From Holothuria scabra (lineage: Eukaryota > Echinodermata > Holothuroidea > Aspidochirotida > Holothuriidae), in NCBI GenBank assembly GCA_037179385.1, contig CM074187.1, positions 17,051,450 through 17,115,449 of the forward strand: a stretch of DNA of 64,000 nt. The letters run 5' to 3'. Positions within the stretch are counted from its first letter, which is position 1, and each line of letters begins with the position of its first letter. Shown piece by piece: positions 47,201 through 52,588 of this stretch. Under the pieces are notes generated by a model. It made no database searches, was not told where the DNA came from, and saw only the letters and a program-made list of their open reading frames with translations. Both the position numbers and the translations under genes were made by a program.

Positions 47201-47539
47201 TTATCTCATACTTCATATGCATTCTTGAACAAATTACTTCAACTGTGTAATCGAAATATGTACCGAAAGTGTTAGAAATTCGTTTAATATTTCCAACTGA
47301 GGGAACTTAAACATGATTTACAGAATTTAGTTTAATGTGGAGTAATTCTCTTTTAATTATTTTGCAGTTTTGAAGAGGAGTTTGAAGGATTCGACGGCAG
47401 TGCACTTGTAAGACTGAAAAGAGTACATTATGACGCACCTGAGTTTTTCTATCGCTACTTCTGTGAGAGTAAGGACGGGAAAGGGGGGAAAAGACTCTTT
47501 GACGTCATCAAGTTAATAGAAGCGATTGAAAGTTTATGA
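20085..47539 (+). CDS. ARM-TIR-SAM protein, ten-exon gene (SARM1-like domain set, permuted order)
   Basis: Ten exons join in frame: 20085-20268, 26566-26762, 29929-30148, 34009-34142, 36510-36753, 37960-38054, 39875-40016, 41533-41718, 45949-46081, 47368-47539. Together they are 1707 nt, giving 568 residues plus TGA. All nine introns are GT-AG and each donor phase matches the next acceptor. Residues about 62-326 are alpha-helical with an armadillo-like last repeat (LLVSLIRSQGEIKDQIAAAQ, then CLWTLAFL). Residues about 333-467 are a TIR domain: HIMVSYAW box 1, NVWIDTDEM BB-loop region, and SNNCRLEA with Glu406 at the NADase glutamate position. Residues about 490-568 look like a SAM domain (EWSPHDVKTWL, FDGSALVRL). 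No signal peptide or membrane segment is seen, so a cytosolic protein is expected. From SARM1 and other TIR enzymes one infers NAD+ cleavage or immune/cell-death signalling, with the ARM part regulating and the SAM part oligomerising. The start ATG has A at -3. The exact function is unproven. Confidence 0.85.
20455..20697 (-). mobile_element. tRNA-derived SINE, near complete
   Basis: On the minus strand it starts with GGTCAAGTGGTTGGAGCATT (A box), then GGGAGTTCGGGTCC (B box). A ~150-bp body follows (GGGGAAAACAAGTCAGTGAG, CAACCAATAGGTTGG) and an (AACT)n tail. Related bodies are at 21095-21260, 23320-23505, 51305-51480 and 53235-53520. Confidence 0.75.
20890..21004. mobile_element. MITE of the GATGCGCACTG family
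   Basis: The ends are GATGCGCACTGTTTAGCAAC and GTTAAACAGTGCGCATC. The core CAACCCTAACTCCTAACCTA is telomere-like. It lies in intron 1 of the ARM-TIR-SAM gene. Confidence 0.7.
21095..21260 (+). mobile_element. SINE fragment, same family as 20455-20697
   Basis: AGTTCAACTCCTGG (B-box-like) is followed by GAAGACTTTAAGAAAATGG, AGTGTGCTTGTGCTCAGCAT and ACTGAGCCGTAAAACTCC. The order is collinear with other copies. Confidence 0.45.
22349..22742. mobile_element. Foldback element built of AGAGTGAAATTC words (copy 1)
   Basis: The left arm ACACTCTGAAATCAAAAGAG..AATAGAGTGAAAAGT is the inverted counterpart of the right arm ACTTTTCACTCTATAAGAAA..GACTAATTCAGAATGT. The interior has repeated inward TTCACTC/GAGTGAA words. 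Related copies are near 30168, 34165, 39525 and 50775. Confidence 0.65.
22743..22860 (+). mobile_element. tRNA-like SINE head
   Basis: GTAGAGCATTCCATTTGCAG and GGAGTTCGACTCC (B box) are followed by CGAAGACTTTAAAGTG, as in the 21095 SINE copy. It directly abuts the foldback element. Confidence 0.5.
23320..23505 (+). mobile_element. SINE body copy
   Basis: CATTGTGCTTGGTATTCAGC, GGGGAAAATCCAGTCTGGCC, AAACCAATTGGTTAGAAA and TCTAACTAGC match the family body and its 3' (AACT)-type tail. Confidence 0.55.
24426..24462. repeat. 37-nt near-perfect palindrome
   Basis: CCATGGAGTTACCACCTC, one G, then its exact reverse complement. A related, looser pair of arms lies at 33770-33895. Confidence 0.85.
24594..24993. 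mobile_element. Palindromic MITE, CACACTACAGCGATATCGGA ends (copy 1)
   Basis: The left CAGGTCACACTATAGCGATA-TCGGATCGG and the right ATCGCTGTAGTGTGATCTG are inverted repeats. The centre holds GTGACGTCAC-type sites around TTATCGAATTACGCGTATTC-GATAA. Homologues are at 52823-53195 and 62348-62768. Confidence 0.75.
25322..25505 (-). repeat. Dispersed repeat (copy 2, inverted)
   Basis: This is the reverse complement of the 9164 and 51120 copies: ACACCAACACGAATGTGTTA at the left and ATTCTACAACCCACAGCCCA at the right. Confidence 0.55.
25826..26283. mobile_element. ~460-bp inverted-repeat transposon enclosing a 46-bp palindrome
   Basis: The ends share about 50 inverted bases, including ACACGACTTTGCACACCGCA and ACTCAACTCGATCGTCG. 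Inside is a perfect palindrome at 25967-26012. Next to it is a second inserted unit bounded by GGCGTAGGAGGCGG..GTACGCC. No ORF is visible. Confidence 0.7.
26319..26506. mobile_element. 188-bp palindromic MITE upstream of exon 2
   Basis: The left CCCTCTGGTCAAAATTAACC-AGGATGCAGTCACC and the right GGTGACCACGTCCTGGTCAG-TTTTGACCAGGG are inverted. The whole unit folds back on itself. It ends 59 bases before exon 2. Confidence 0.7.
26566..26762 (+). CDS. Exon 2 of ARM-TIR-SAM gene (helical repeat)
   Basis: The acceptor is the pyrimidine-rich TTCCTTCGCTGCAG. It completes codon 62 (Tyr) and the exon ends in phase 0 before GTAAGA. It encodes residues 62-127 with ARM-like amphipathic helices (VLVRIISILSG, EREEQFLQLTCICVYNFSD, CIVKKCMENLRAQENLL). 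The pattern of a helix followed by an invariant-looking small or polar turn fits one to two armadillo repeats. A palindromic MITE ends about 59 bases upstream of this exon. Confidence 0.8.
26890..27095. mobile_element. MITE with TGACGTCAC ends (copy 1)
   Basis: The left end TATAGTGTTTCACTGACGTC and the right end GACGTCACAAGAAAACACTC are inverted. Inner CCCCGCCC..TGCCGG and CCGGCAGTGGGCGTGGC also pair. Copy 2 is at 62012-62227. It includes a 24-base A tract at 26944-26967. Confidence 0.6.
27359..28594. mobile_element. 1.24-kb DNA transposon with MADF-like ORF remnant
   Basis: The ends TAAAGTTAGTATATCACGAA-GGAC and GTTCTTCGTGAGATACCAGC-TTTA are inverted repeats with few mismatches. The subterminal regions are dense in CGCACTAATGTCGC/GCGAAGTTAG words. 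A broken plus-strand frame runs from ATG 27919 (MSAKKK, stop), then 27940-28128, encoding YSWTEAQKETMVEFLQEH. After a TATAAAAAAAAA break comes SHKEFRNTLVKK. The W-T-E...L-I/V-E and KEFRN strings resemble a MADF/Myb-like DNA-binding domain of the kind carried by Harbinger-type elements. Confidence 0.65.
27919..28185 (+). pseudogene. Broken MADF/Myb-like ORF of the transposon
   Basis: The frame MSAKKK is cut by TAG, continues as MRVHAAAELVPAGSGEGGDD, and reaches WTEAQKETMVEFLQEH. It is then disrupted at an A/T tract before KSHKEFRNTLVKK. This is a remnant of an element-encoded DNA-binding protein, not a host gene. Confidence 0.45.
29203..29633. mobile_element. MITE containing a second, nested MITE
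   Basis: The outer ends TTGTTGCTATAGTGCACCTA-CACAATCC and GGATTGTGTAGGTGCAATAG-CAACAA are inverted. Within lie inner inverted ends GGGACCGATTTCACTAA (29347) and GTTAGCGAAATCGGCCCC (to 29606), enclosing GCGAT-rich dyads such as TAGCGATCATCGCTA. Confidence 0.7.
29929..30148 (+). CDS. Exon 3 of ARM-TIR-SAM gene (helical repeat)
   Basis: The acceptor is TTGTTCTCTCTTACTAAG and the donor GTATTA, giving phases 0 in and 1 out. It encodes residues 128-200 (VIDFSLGIIYNITKEDI, EDFSAMSVMILAHLSES). The -NIT- and -LSES- turns after long hydrophobic helices are ARM-like. An AGAGTGAAATTC-type foldback repeat begins about 20 bases after the donor. Confidence 0.82.
30168..30373. mobile_element. Foldback AGAGTGAAATTC-type element (copy 2)
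   Basis: AATTCACCCTAGAAGAGTAA and GGTGAATTTTCACTCTTTTT-GGAGTGAATTT bound it, with TTCACTTCAAAAGGGCGAAG inside. It begins 20 bases after the exon 3 donor. Confidence 0.55.
30374..31834. mobile_element. Second copy of the 14393-type hAT-like element, interrupted
   Basis: 30374-30437 matches 14637-14695 (AATTGTAAAA, GTCAGGTATGTAGTG). Homology resumes at about 31353 (TGCATATGGCATCCGACTAT) and runs to CTGCGGACGCCCATG at 31834. The left terminus is missing, replaced by the foldback repeat. Confidence 0.65.
30438..31352. mobile_element. ~0.9-kb insertion inside the hAT-like copy
   Basis: The empty-site sequence is known from 14393-15175. The insert ends GCATACCTCCCAAGTG and CAACTTGGGAGTTATATA are inverted. 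The flanks GTATGTAGTG and ATATGAGTG suggest an imperfect short target duplication. The interior has a GAAAGGGGGAAGG-type dyad at 30700-30780. Confidence 0.6.
31835..33770. other. Intron 3 sequence with no clear feature
   Basis: This is mostly unique-looking AT-rich DNA, with transposon-end GC words near 32550 (CCCGGTGGGGGTCCCGGG) and 33660, and an A tract at 32994-33010. An open frame at 33065-33247 fails the splice-phase test for the surrounding gene. Confidence 0.4.
34009..34142 (+). CDS. Exon 4 of ARM-TIR-SAM gene (helical repeat)
   Basis: The acceptor is TTTTTTAACTCCAG, completing a Glu codon with the G from exon 3. The donor is a perfect GTAAGT in phase 0. It encodes residues 201-245, with AYLITLLRKAMKHE followed by STELIEGLGRLALNDNN. 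The last helix plus the NDNNK turn is a classical armadillo helix-3 and turn pattern. Confidence 0.82.
34165..34440. mobile_element. Foldback AGAGTGAAATTC-type element (copy 3)
   Basis: AATTCACTCCAATGAGCGAA near the left and GTGAAATTCACTCTGACTTA near the right, with CAAGAGTGAATTTCTCC inside. It begins about 22 bases after the exon 4 donor. Confidence 0.5.
35079..35315. repeat. Decayed copy of the TTAAAGGGCAAGAGCAGTC MITE
   Basis: CAGCTAAATCTCACAGTTTT-CTTCTTATTTCTCTTCAAAG and AACAGGACAGTGTACTAC are shared with 40052, 44893 and 51887. The termini are degraded. Confidence 0.5.
36510..36753 (+). CDS. Exon 5 of ARM-TIR-SAM gene (best armadillo repeat)
   Basis: The exon starts after GATAATAG. The in-frame TAG that forms the acceptor shows the frame is closed upstream. 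It encodes residues 246-326 plus one base. It opens with ILEKDGVSLLVSLIRS, then QIAAAQCLWTLAFLPSIQ. This 'gly-hydrophobic helix, A-x-x-L-x-L' pattern is the clearest ARM repeat in the protein. The following helices (FKALSVSCDN, LQGLLLTLQTPN) lead into the TIR domain. The donor is GTATTG in phase 1. Confidence 0.85.
37960..38054 (+). CDS. Exon 6 of ARM-TIR-SAM gene (TIR box 1)
   Basis: The acceptor is TATTATTATTTCAG and the donor GTAAAG in phase 0. It encodes residues 327-358, including KHIMVSYAWDGGYGQNAA and KIASHLK. This is strand A of the TIR fold with the conserved S-Y-A-W motif, followed by helix A. In SARM1-type and bacterial TIR NADases this box precedes the nucleotide-binding BB loop. 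Confidence 0.88.
38561..38862. mobile_element. ~300-bp MITE (copy 2 of the 15791 family)
   Basis: It is collinear with 15791-16094: ACCCCAAAACAGTACCAATC, AATCAAAACACTCTCAGTA, AATTGTAGTTTGTGGTGAG, ending TTGCCTTTAAA. Confidence 0.6.
39525..39847. mobile_element. Foldback AGAGTGAAATTC-type element (copy 4) before exon 7
   Basis: TTACACTCGAAGAAAAGAGA on the left pairs with CTACTTTTAGAGTGTA on the right. Inside are AAGAGTGAAATTC, GTGAAATTCACT and AGTAAATTTGACTCTTCC. It ends 27 bases before exon 7, so the branch point probably lies in it or at its edge. Confidence 0.6.
39875..40016 (+). CDS. Exon 7 of ARM-TIR-SAM gene (TIR BB loop to helix C)
   Basis: The acceptor is CTTTAATCTCCAG AG, a tandem AG; the second AG would shift the frame, so 39875 is chosen. 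It encodes residues 359-405 plus one base: GMNVWIDTDEMKGSFLDAMA, AVNDCYAFVLCVSEKYRKS, NNCRL. The order strand B, BB loop, helix B and strand C is preserved. The donor GTAGGT splits the codon of the putative catalytic glutamate. Confidence 0.88.
40052..40319. mobile_element. ~268-bp MITE, TTAAAGGTAAAGAGCAGTC ends
   Basis: The left TTAAAGGTAAAGAGCAGTC and the right ACTGCTCCTGCCCTTTAA are inverted repeats. The interior is collinear with 44893 and (inverted) 51887. It starts 35 bases after the exon 7 donor. Confidence 0.7.
41533..41718 (+). CDS. Exon 8 of ARM-TIR-SAM gene (TIR catalytic Glu to end of TIR)
   Basis: The acceptor is TTTTGATTTCAG and the donor GTAAGT in phase 1. Its first two bases complete GAA, Glu406, in the S-x-x-C-R-x-E context of TIR NADases. 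It then encodes KLIIPVVVES (strand D), WLALLCADKLYIDF (the TIR box-3-like region) and a final helix. It covers residues 406-467. Confidence 0.88.
42313..42346. repeat. (TG)n microsatellite
   Basis: A 34-base GT repeat with one A interruption. Confidence 0.95.
42347..42975. repeat. Tandem ~150-bp repeat, each unit with AGGTCAAAGGTCA
   Basis: Four units each run TGTAAACACGATATCTCAAG, AAGGGTAAC, GATTGCCCA, AAGTAGATGATCCCTATTGT, AGGTCAAAGGTCA, TTTGGGGTCACCAGAGGTCA. The AGGTCAAAGGTCA starts lie at 42453, 42609 and 42754; a one-mismatch form is at 42899. A further decayed unit is near 44511-44760. Confidence 0.9.
44893..45159. mobile_element. ~267-bp MITE of the TTAAAGGGCAAGAGCAGTC family
   Basis: The left TTAAGGGTAAGAGAAGT and the right GACTGTTCTTGCCCTTTAA are inverted. 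It contains the AGCTAAATCTCACAATTTTC body. Confidence 0.65.
45949..46081 (+). CDS. Exon 9 of ARM-TIR-SAM gene (linker and start of SAM-like domain)
   Basis: The acceptor is GTTCTCTTTAACTCTACAG and the donor GTAATA in phase 2. It encodes residues 468-511: an acidic/Ser-rich linker (ETDVIVPESVAETKSAPK), then VEEWSPHDVKTWLRDC. The W-S-x-x-D-V-x-x-W-L string is the hallmark first helix of SAM domains. Confidence 0.85.
47368..47539 (+). CDS. Exon 10 of ARM-TIR-SAM gene (SAM-like C-terminus, stop)
   Basis: The acceptor is TTAATTATTTTGCAG in phase 2. It encodes residues 512-568 and stops at TGA 47537-47539. FEGFDGSALVRLKR matches the SAM 'F-x-x-x-x-I-D-G-x-x-L-L-x-L' core, and RLFDVIKLIEAIESL matches its long C-terminal helix. 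An insertion (CESKDGKGGKR) lies between them. No good AATAAA is seen close after the stop. Confidence 0.83.
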
Positions 47540-47759
47540 GCAAATTTATTTTGCATTGTCAAGGCTGTTTGAATGTGACATCACAACTCGACATTTGAAC
47601 GAACTGACGAAGCGAAAATGATTTGATGTCGTCTATTGCCTTATGAAACTTCGACTTGTCATAGCATCTCAAACCACAAAATGAAAATTTCTTATTAGCA
47701 TGCAGTGTCGCCACAGTTGACAACCGCAATGAATGGAAAAGAAGAGAATCGGTACAGCA

Positions 47760-48108
47760 CAGTGGCGTAACCAGTTGTTTTTCATTTGGGGAGGGGACCG
47801 AGGCGGCAAAACGTTGAGTGTTGAGGAAAGAAGAAATGACACCGTCTTAGCGGGCGCCGCCATCAGTGACCAGGTAGCGCACAGAGGAATTTTTTCCGTG
47901 GAATGCCTCTCAGATTGCAGGAAATGGGACTCTTTTATACAGCTAATATTCATACTTCCAATTTTTTCACTCTTTTGTCTTTCCCATGTTTCGCCCATGA
48001 CAATTTTCACCTTCAAATTTCATTTGGGGCAGCGGGGGGGGGGGGGGGGGGTAACGAGGCAAAGCTTTTGACTGTGTCGCTTCCCCTGTCCCTCTAGTTA
48101 CGTCACTG
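47760..48108. mobile_element. Short hAT-like element after the ARM-TIR-SAM gene
   Basis: The ends CAGTGGCGTAACCAG and CTAGTTACGTCACTG are inverted. The flanks GTACAGCA and GTAGATCA agree at 6 of 8 bases, a decayed target duplication. It contains an 18-base G run at 48034-48051. Confidence 0.65.
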
Positions 48109-50770
48109 GTAGATCACCAACATATCACAGGACCTTGCCAGAAGAAAGAAGAAGGTAAAAGTTTTTCACATATTTTTGTCGCATAGTAGTTTACGTCCTG
48201 CTATACCGTAATGACAATCGCTTCTGATAAAAGTCAAAGCTGGCTCAATTATTAGCGTTTGCTTCTTTCAAAAGGAAGATCTAAGAAGGATTTATGTCAG
48301 TCTGAAGTCTTTGCATTGTTGTGAATAACGGTCCAACGGAAGATATTACCAAGGAGCTGGTATAAGCAGGGAGGTGTTATAAGAGTTCAATGCATGAGTT
48401 TTATCGTATTTATCGTACCAAATAACAAATTGAGCCCAGCTGCTCAATTAAAGCGGATGTGCTTGTCGACTGGTTGAGAGCGGATCGAGGGTTGTAAGTG
48501 CCTTCGGTTGGATGTTTCATATTGTCGTATTCACGAGTTGTTGCAGTCTTAAGTTTAAATTTTTCGTGCTAGTGGAACAAGTGTGCAGAGCGTAGTGAAT
48601 TCGTAACATACTTTACGGTGTAATATATTATACTTATAAGTAGCCCAGCTGAGATCTATTTTGGTTGGGGTAGGTGCTGGAGGCTCTTATTTCTTTAGGC
48701 TTGCCTCTAGTTTATGTCCGCTTTGGGGCCGTCAATCTTTCTACCAGCCTAATGAGCTCGTGTAGTACCGGAATTTTTTCGGTGTGTGTGTGTGTGGGGG
48801 GGGGGGGGGTGCATGCCGGGAAACTTATTTCACCATTTAGTCCAGGACGTAACAAGTAAAACACATACATGATTATGTTACTTCCACCTCTAAAAGGTAA
48901 TCCTGAAAACATAGTAAGCAATAATTAACACTGACCGTATTCTCCCCCCACTTTGCAAAAAAAAAAAAATGTCAACATGTCAAGGAAGTAAATATAAACT
49001 AAAAAGCCGAAATGTTGACGAATTAGTCAAGTGCAGGGCCGTATAACCAACGGGAGAGGAAACAGGCCTACAAGGGGGCAAGGGCAACTTCCCCATGAGA
49101 TTTCGAAATCGTAAGTAAACTACATGCTAAGTTATGGTGGCGCTCTTTGTAAGGATTTGCCTAGGCAAGGGACCTAATATGTCATCATGAGTGTTTATAA
49201 AGTGGGGGCTCAAAAGAGTAGTTAAGAAAAACGTGTTATTTCTCAAACACTATGAGTGGCGAACTGTTGGTGTGGATTATGCTAAAATATTCCATCTTCA
49301 GGTTGCATACTAAACTATTGCACGAAAATGCCAATACCAGATATTCCAGTTTGTCGTATGTGAAAGCAATATAGCGCCATCCTTTGGATAAAGTAGTCAC
49401 AATGAACTATAATTATGCTTGTGGCACTTTTCAGGTTTGAATCATTTAGCGACATCCCTTTGACAAAGCGTCGATACAATGACTATTTGGTGCCGATACA
49501 TTAACTTTATTTTGATCCCTGTCGCCCACTCTGAAGACCCCATGCAGTTACGCTATTGCCTTAAAAGGTTTTTTACACATCTGATGATCTTTGTATCAGC
49601 TGCGATATCTTCAGAGACACTCGTAAAACATATTAGCGAAGTTTTTTAACTACTTTGTAAATTTGAGTTTACCACTTCTTGCTCTTGCTCCAGTGAGAAA
49701 TTTTCTTCATCGAATTATTATTATGGACCTTATGCATGATAATGCACTGAAGTCGTATTAGCGGAAAAACAATGGGTGCGTGGGGGCACGCAATCGTTCG
49801 ATGCGCGTGTATTCGATTGGTTGACAATTGATCTGTCTACACTTGTTGGTGCCATTTGCAATTATACATTTGTTCCCCCAAACGAGAGTGTATTTTTACA
49901 TTAGGACGTCATATGAATAAGGTCTATCGATTTATCCTGAAAATGGAAATGTGTTAGATTTTACAAGGATCATTACTATGTTGTATTTTTCGCAGCTTTC
50001 TTTGAATAAAATGTATTATATGCGTAAGGCAATAAATATGTATACTTTTCGTAAGCGTCGGCTTAGTTCATGAGGTTAAAGGTCGGGATTTTCTAATCAT
50101 CCAGGTACAAAAAGATCTCGATTTTAATTCACCCAAGTTGTTTTTCTTTCTGTTTGTCTTTCACACAGTTCTGATGAAATCGAAAGGATTCAATCAAAAG
50201 CTTTTCTGTACATACCCTTGTAAATCTAGTTTGAAATAAACAGAAGACATATGAAGTATAGAGTATAAATTGTTCTTTCTCAATAAAGTTCAAGCATAAT
50301 TTCAAGCGATTTGCTAAACGTGTGAAAGGCACCGTGAATATACAAAACAAATCACAAAGCAAGAGTTGTCTTCATGATTGCTTCTTCTTTTAAGTGGCTT
50401 CTGGTGAAAGCAGGGGGCTGCAAGGGGAGGGTGGTAGCTGAAGATCCTGTCTAGATGAAAAATTTGAAGACTAAGCTAAGTTTTCACTCTTCCACTAATT
50501 TGTTTAGAACAAATATTAACCCTTTTATTTACCGTATTCTATTATTTTGTGAAATATTAGAAGAAGCTTTCCCTGCAATGTAGAAAAATGAAACCAGAAT
50601 TTAATTAACTACCTAAAGGTCCCGTACCGACTTGCATATCAGTTAGCTTAACGTTTATTTTCCCCAAAAGAAAGGAAGAAACCTCCTGTCTATTTTCTCT
50701 CCTTGATCTTTATCTCCCAAAGGAGACCTAATCAAATTTTATTCCTAACTAGCCTAATATCTTACCCACA
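48109..50770. other. Intergenic sequence, no gene seen
   Basis: No ORF with domain or splice support. A (GT)n-G tract lies near 48782-48809 and an A tract at 48957-48969. This may hold the 3' flank of the ARM-TIR-SAM gene and regulatory DNA of the next gene. Confidence 0.4.
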
Positions 50771-50774
50771 TAAT

Positions 50775-50880
50775 GTGAGTACTCACTAAATTTGAAAGAG
50801 TGAAATAAGGGGTGACTCCAAAATAAGAATTGAGTATTCACTATAAAAGAGTAAATATGAATCTTTTGGATTAAATTGTT
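50775..50880. repeat. Foldback-type fragment (copy 5)
   Basis: GAGTACTCACTAAATTTGAA-AGAGTGAAATAAG and TTGAGTATTCACTATAAAAG-AGTAAA carry the same word set as the 22349 family. Confidence 0.4.
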
Positions 50881-51119
50881 TTATTCTAAATTTAGTATGA
50901 TCCCTAATTTCGATCTAAAAGACAGCCTAGATTTACATTCTAATGATTTTAGAGAAGAACCTTGACGATCTCTCCAGGTGGGCTGAGGAGGCCGTGTGTG
51001 GCGAGAAGTTTGTCCCGGACTATCACCTATAAAATGCGCACACATATAAGACCGTTCATACTCTTCCCATGACTGGCGGGTTGCCGGCACCACAAAACCA
51101 AGCAAGTCTCTCGATGGTT

Positions 51120-51269
51120 GTCCCCCTGTGGGCTGGGGGTTGTAGAATATGCCCACGGAATTCCCCGCCTGTGGTAAGAGGCGACTAAACGGGAGGTCTT
51201 GAACAGTATTTGAACAGTATGACACTATATAACACATTCGTGTTGGTGTGTCGTTAAATATTATTTAAC
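51120..51269 (+). repeat. Dispersed repeat (copy 3)
   Basis: GGGGGTTGTAGAATATGCCC, GTAAGAGGCGACTAAACGGG and ACACATTCGTGTTGGTGTGT-CGTTAAAT. It is the best preserved of the three copies. Confidence 0.6.
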
Positions 51270-51304
51270 TAACTTTACAATTGAAGATGTGTCCTGAAAT
51301 GAAA

Positions 51305-51480
51305 AACGTTTTTCTCGTTACCTATTCTGTCATTGTGCTTGGTGCTCAATATAAAGCCATTAAGTGGGGGAAAACAAGCCACTAGGGAGCCAAAACTGAA
51401 GAAAGGGCCAGCACCGACACGACTTAAAACCAATTTGTTAGAAACTGAGCCGTAAAACCTTATCTAACTTAACTAGTAGT
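51305..51480 (+). mobile_element. SINE body copy
   Basis: CATTGTGCTTGGTGCTCAAT, GGGGGAAAACAAGCCACTAG, AAAACCAATTTGTTAGAAAC, ACTGAGCCGTAAAACC and TCTAACTTAACTAG tail match the family. Confidence 0.6.
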
Positions 51481-51886
51481 ACCACGTTACCTTTCCTGTT
51501 TATGGCAGTCAAGAACACGGTATCGTGTAATGGAAAATCTTATTTCCCCCTTCCCCATCAAAAGTTTAAAACTCCAAAATGTGGAACTATTCTATTTTAA
51601 GTTATTTGATTTTTTCTTTGCTCTATTTCAAATCCCCAAGCAAAAAGCACAAAAGCAAACGTGCATGTGCATATTTTGGCCAGAACCTCGTGCACCACAC
51701 GCTTGGGGTTGAAGTGCCCTCGTTTTAAGTATAATAGACTGCGGTTTATTTGTCTAAAAATTGTTCGATATGGGGAAGATCTTCCTGCCAAATAAATATC
51801 CGTACTTTACCCTTAAGGCGATAAAAAATGGTTCATAATTTTATGAGAACTACAAGTATTGCTGACAACCGTTTCCACCATTTAGT

Positions 51887-52150
51887 TTAAAGGGCAAGAG
51901 CAGTCATCCCAATCTGAAGCAGTGTAGTAGACTGTCCTGTTTCATGATTGGGGGTGGTGGGAGTCATGTGACATCCTTTCTCCTCCTCAAATGTGAAATT
52001 TACGGGAAGTGACTACTTGGTTTACTTTGAATATGCATTATTTAAGTCATATAATATGATAAAAGACACTTTGAAGAGAAATAAGAAGAAAACGGTTAGA
52101 TTTGGCAGTTGCTTCAAAATAAATTCTGGGGGACTGTTCTTTACCTTTAA
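51887..52150. mobile_element. 264-bp MITE of the TTAAAGGGCAAGAGCAGTC family (inverted orientation)
   Basis: The ends TTAAAGGGCAAGAGCAGTC and GACTGTTCTTTACCTTTAA are inverted. The interior is the reverse complement of the 40052 and 44893 copies. Confidence 0.75.
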
Positions 52151-52497
52151 GTATCATACCAAGGCGTGTTTTTCTGTTGTGTGATGTCACACGCATCATG
52201 CCTATTGCAATTATTTTATTATCTTATCGTATTTGGAGGCTTTGTTGGTCTGTGAAGTACAGTGCGTGATGACCAAGTGACCTTACTCTGACACCGGATA
52301 ACCATTGGAAGTTGACGCAGATAATAAGCAGCAACCAACCGACTCCAATTATGTCACCAGGCGAGGCTATCAAATGCTTCATTGTATCATGGCCATGGGT
52401 TATGTTATAAAAGTGACTAATTGAGAAAGTAAACGATGAAGACCATCATTTTATAGCAAGTGATCACACACTCAAGTTGTACCAAACTTTAAGTAGG

Positions 52498-52504
52498 TAT
52501 AAAA
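52498..52504 (+). promoter_or_regulatory. TATA box upstream of exon 1a
   Basis: TATAAAA sits 50 bases before a strong-context ATG, which would place a start site near 52,525-52,530. This is motif evidence only. Confidence 0.35.
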
Positions 52505-52547
52505 CCGTATAATACAGATTTCTAGTACATCGGAAGCTTTAGAAATC

Positions 52548-52588
52548 ATGGGCGGATTTCATTCCACATCAGACACGAAGAAAGAGAG
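52548..52588 (+). CDS. Candidate first coding exon (1a) of membrane-protein gene
   Basis: The ATG has A at -3 and G at +4. Thirteen codons (GGFHSTSDTKKE after Met) are followed by two bases and a perfect GTAAGT donor. A TATAAAA lies 50 bases upstream of the ATG. The phase fits exon 57713-57813, forming Ser14. Confidence 0.45.
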
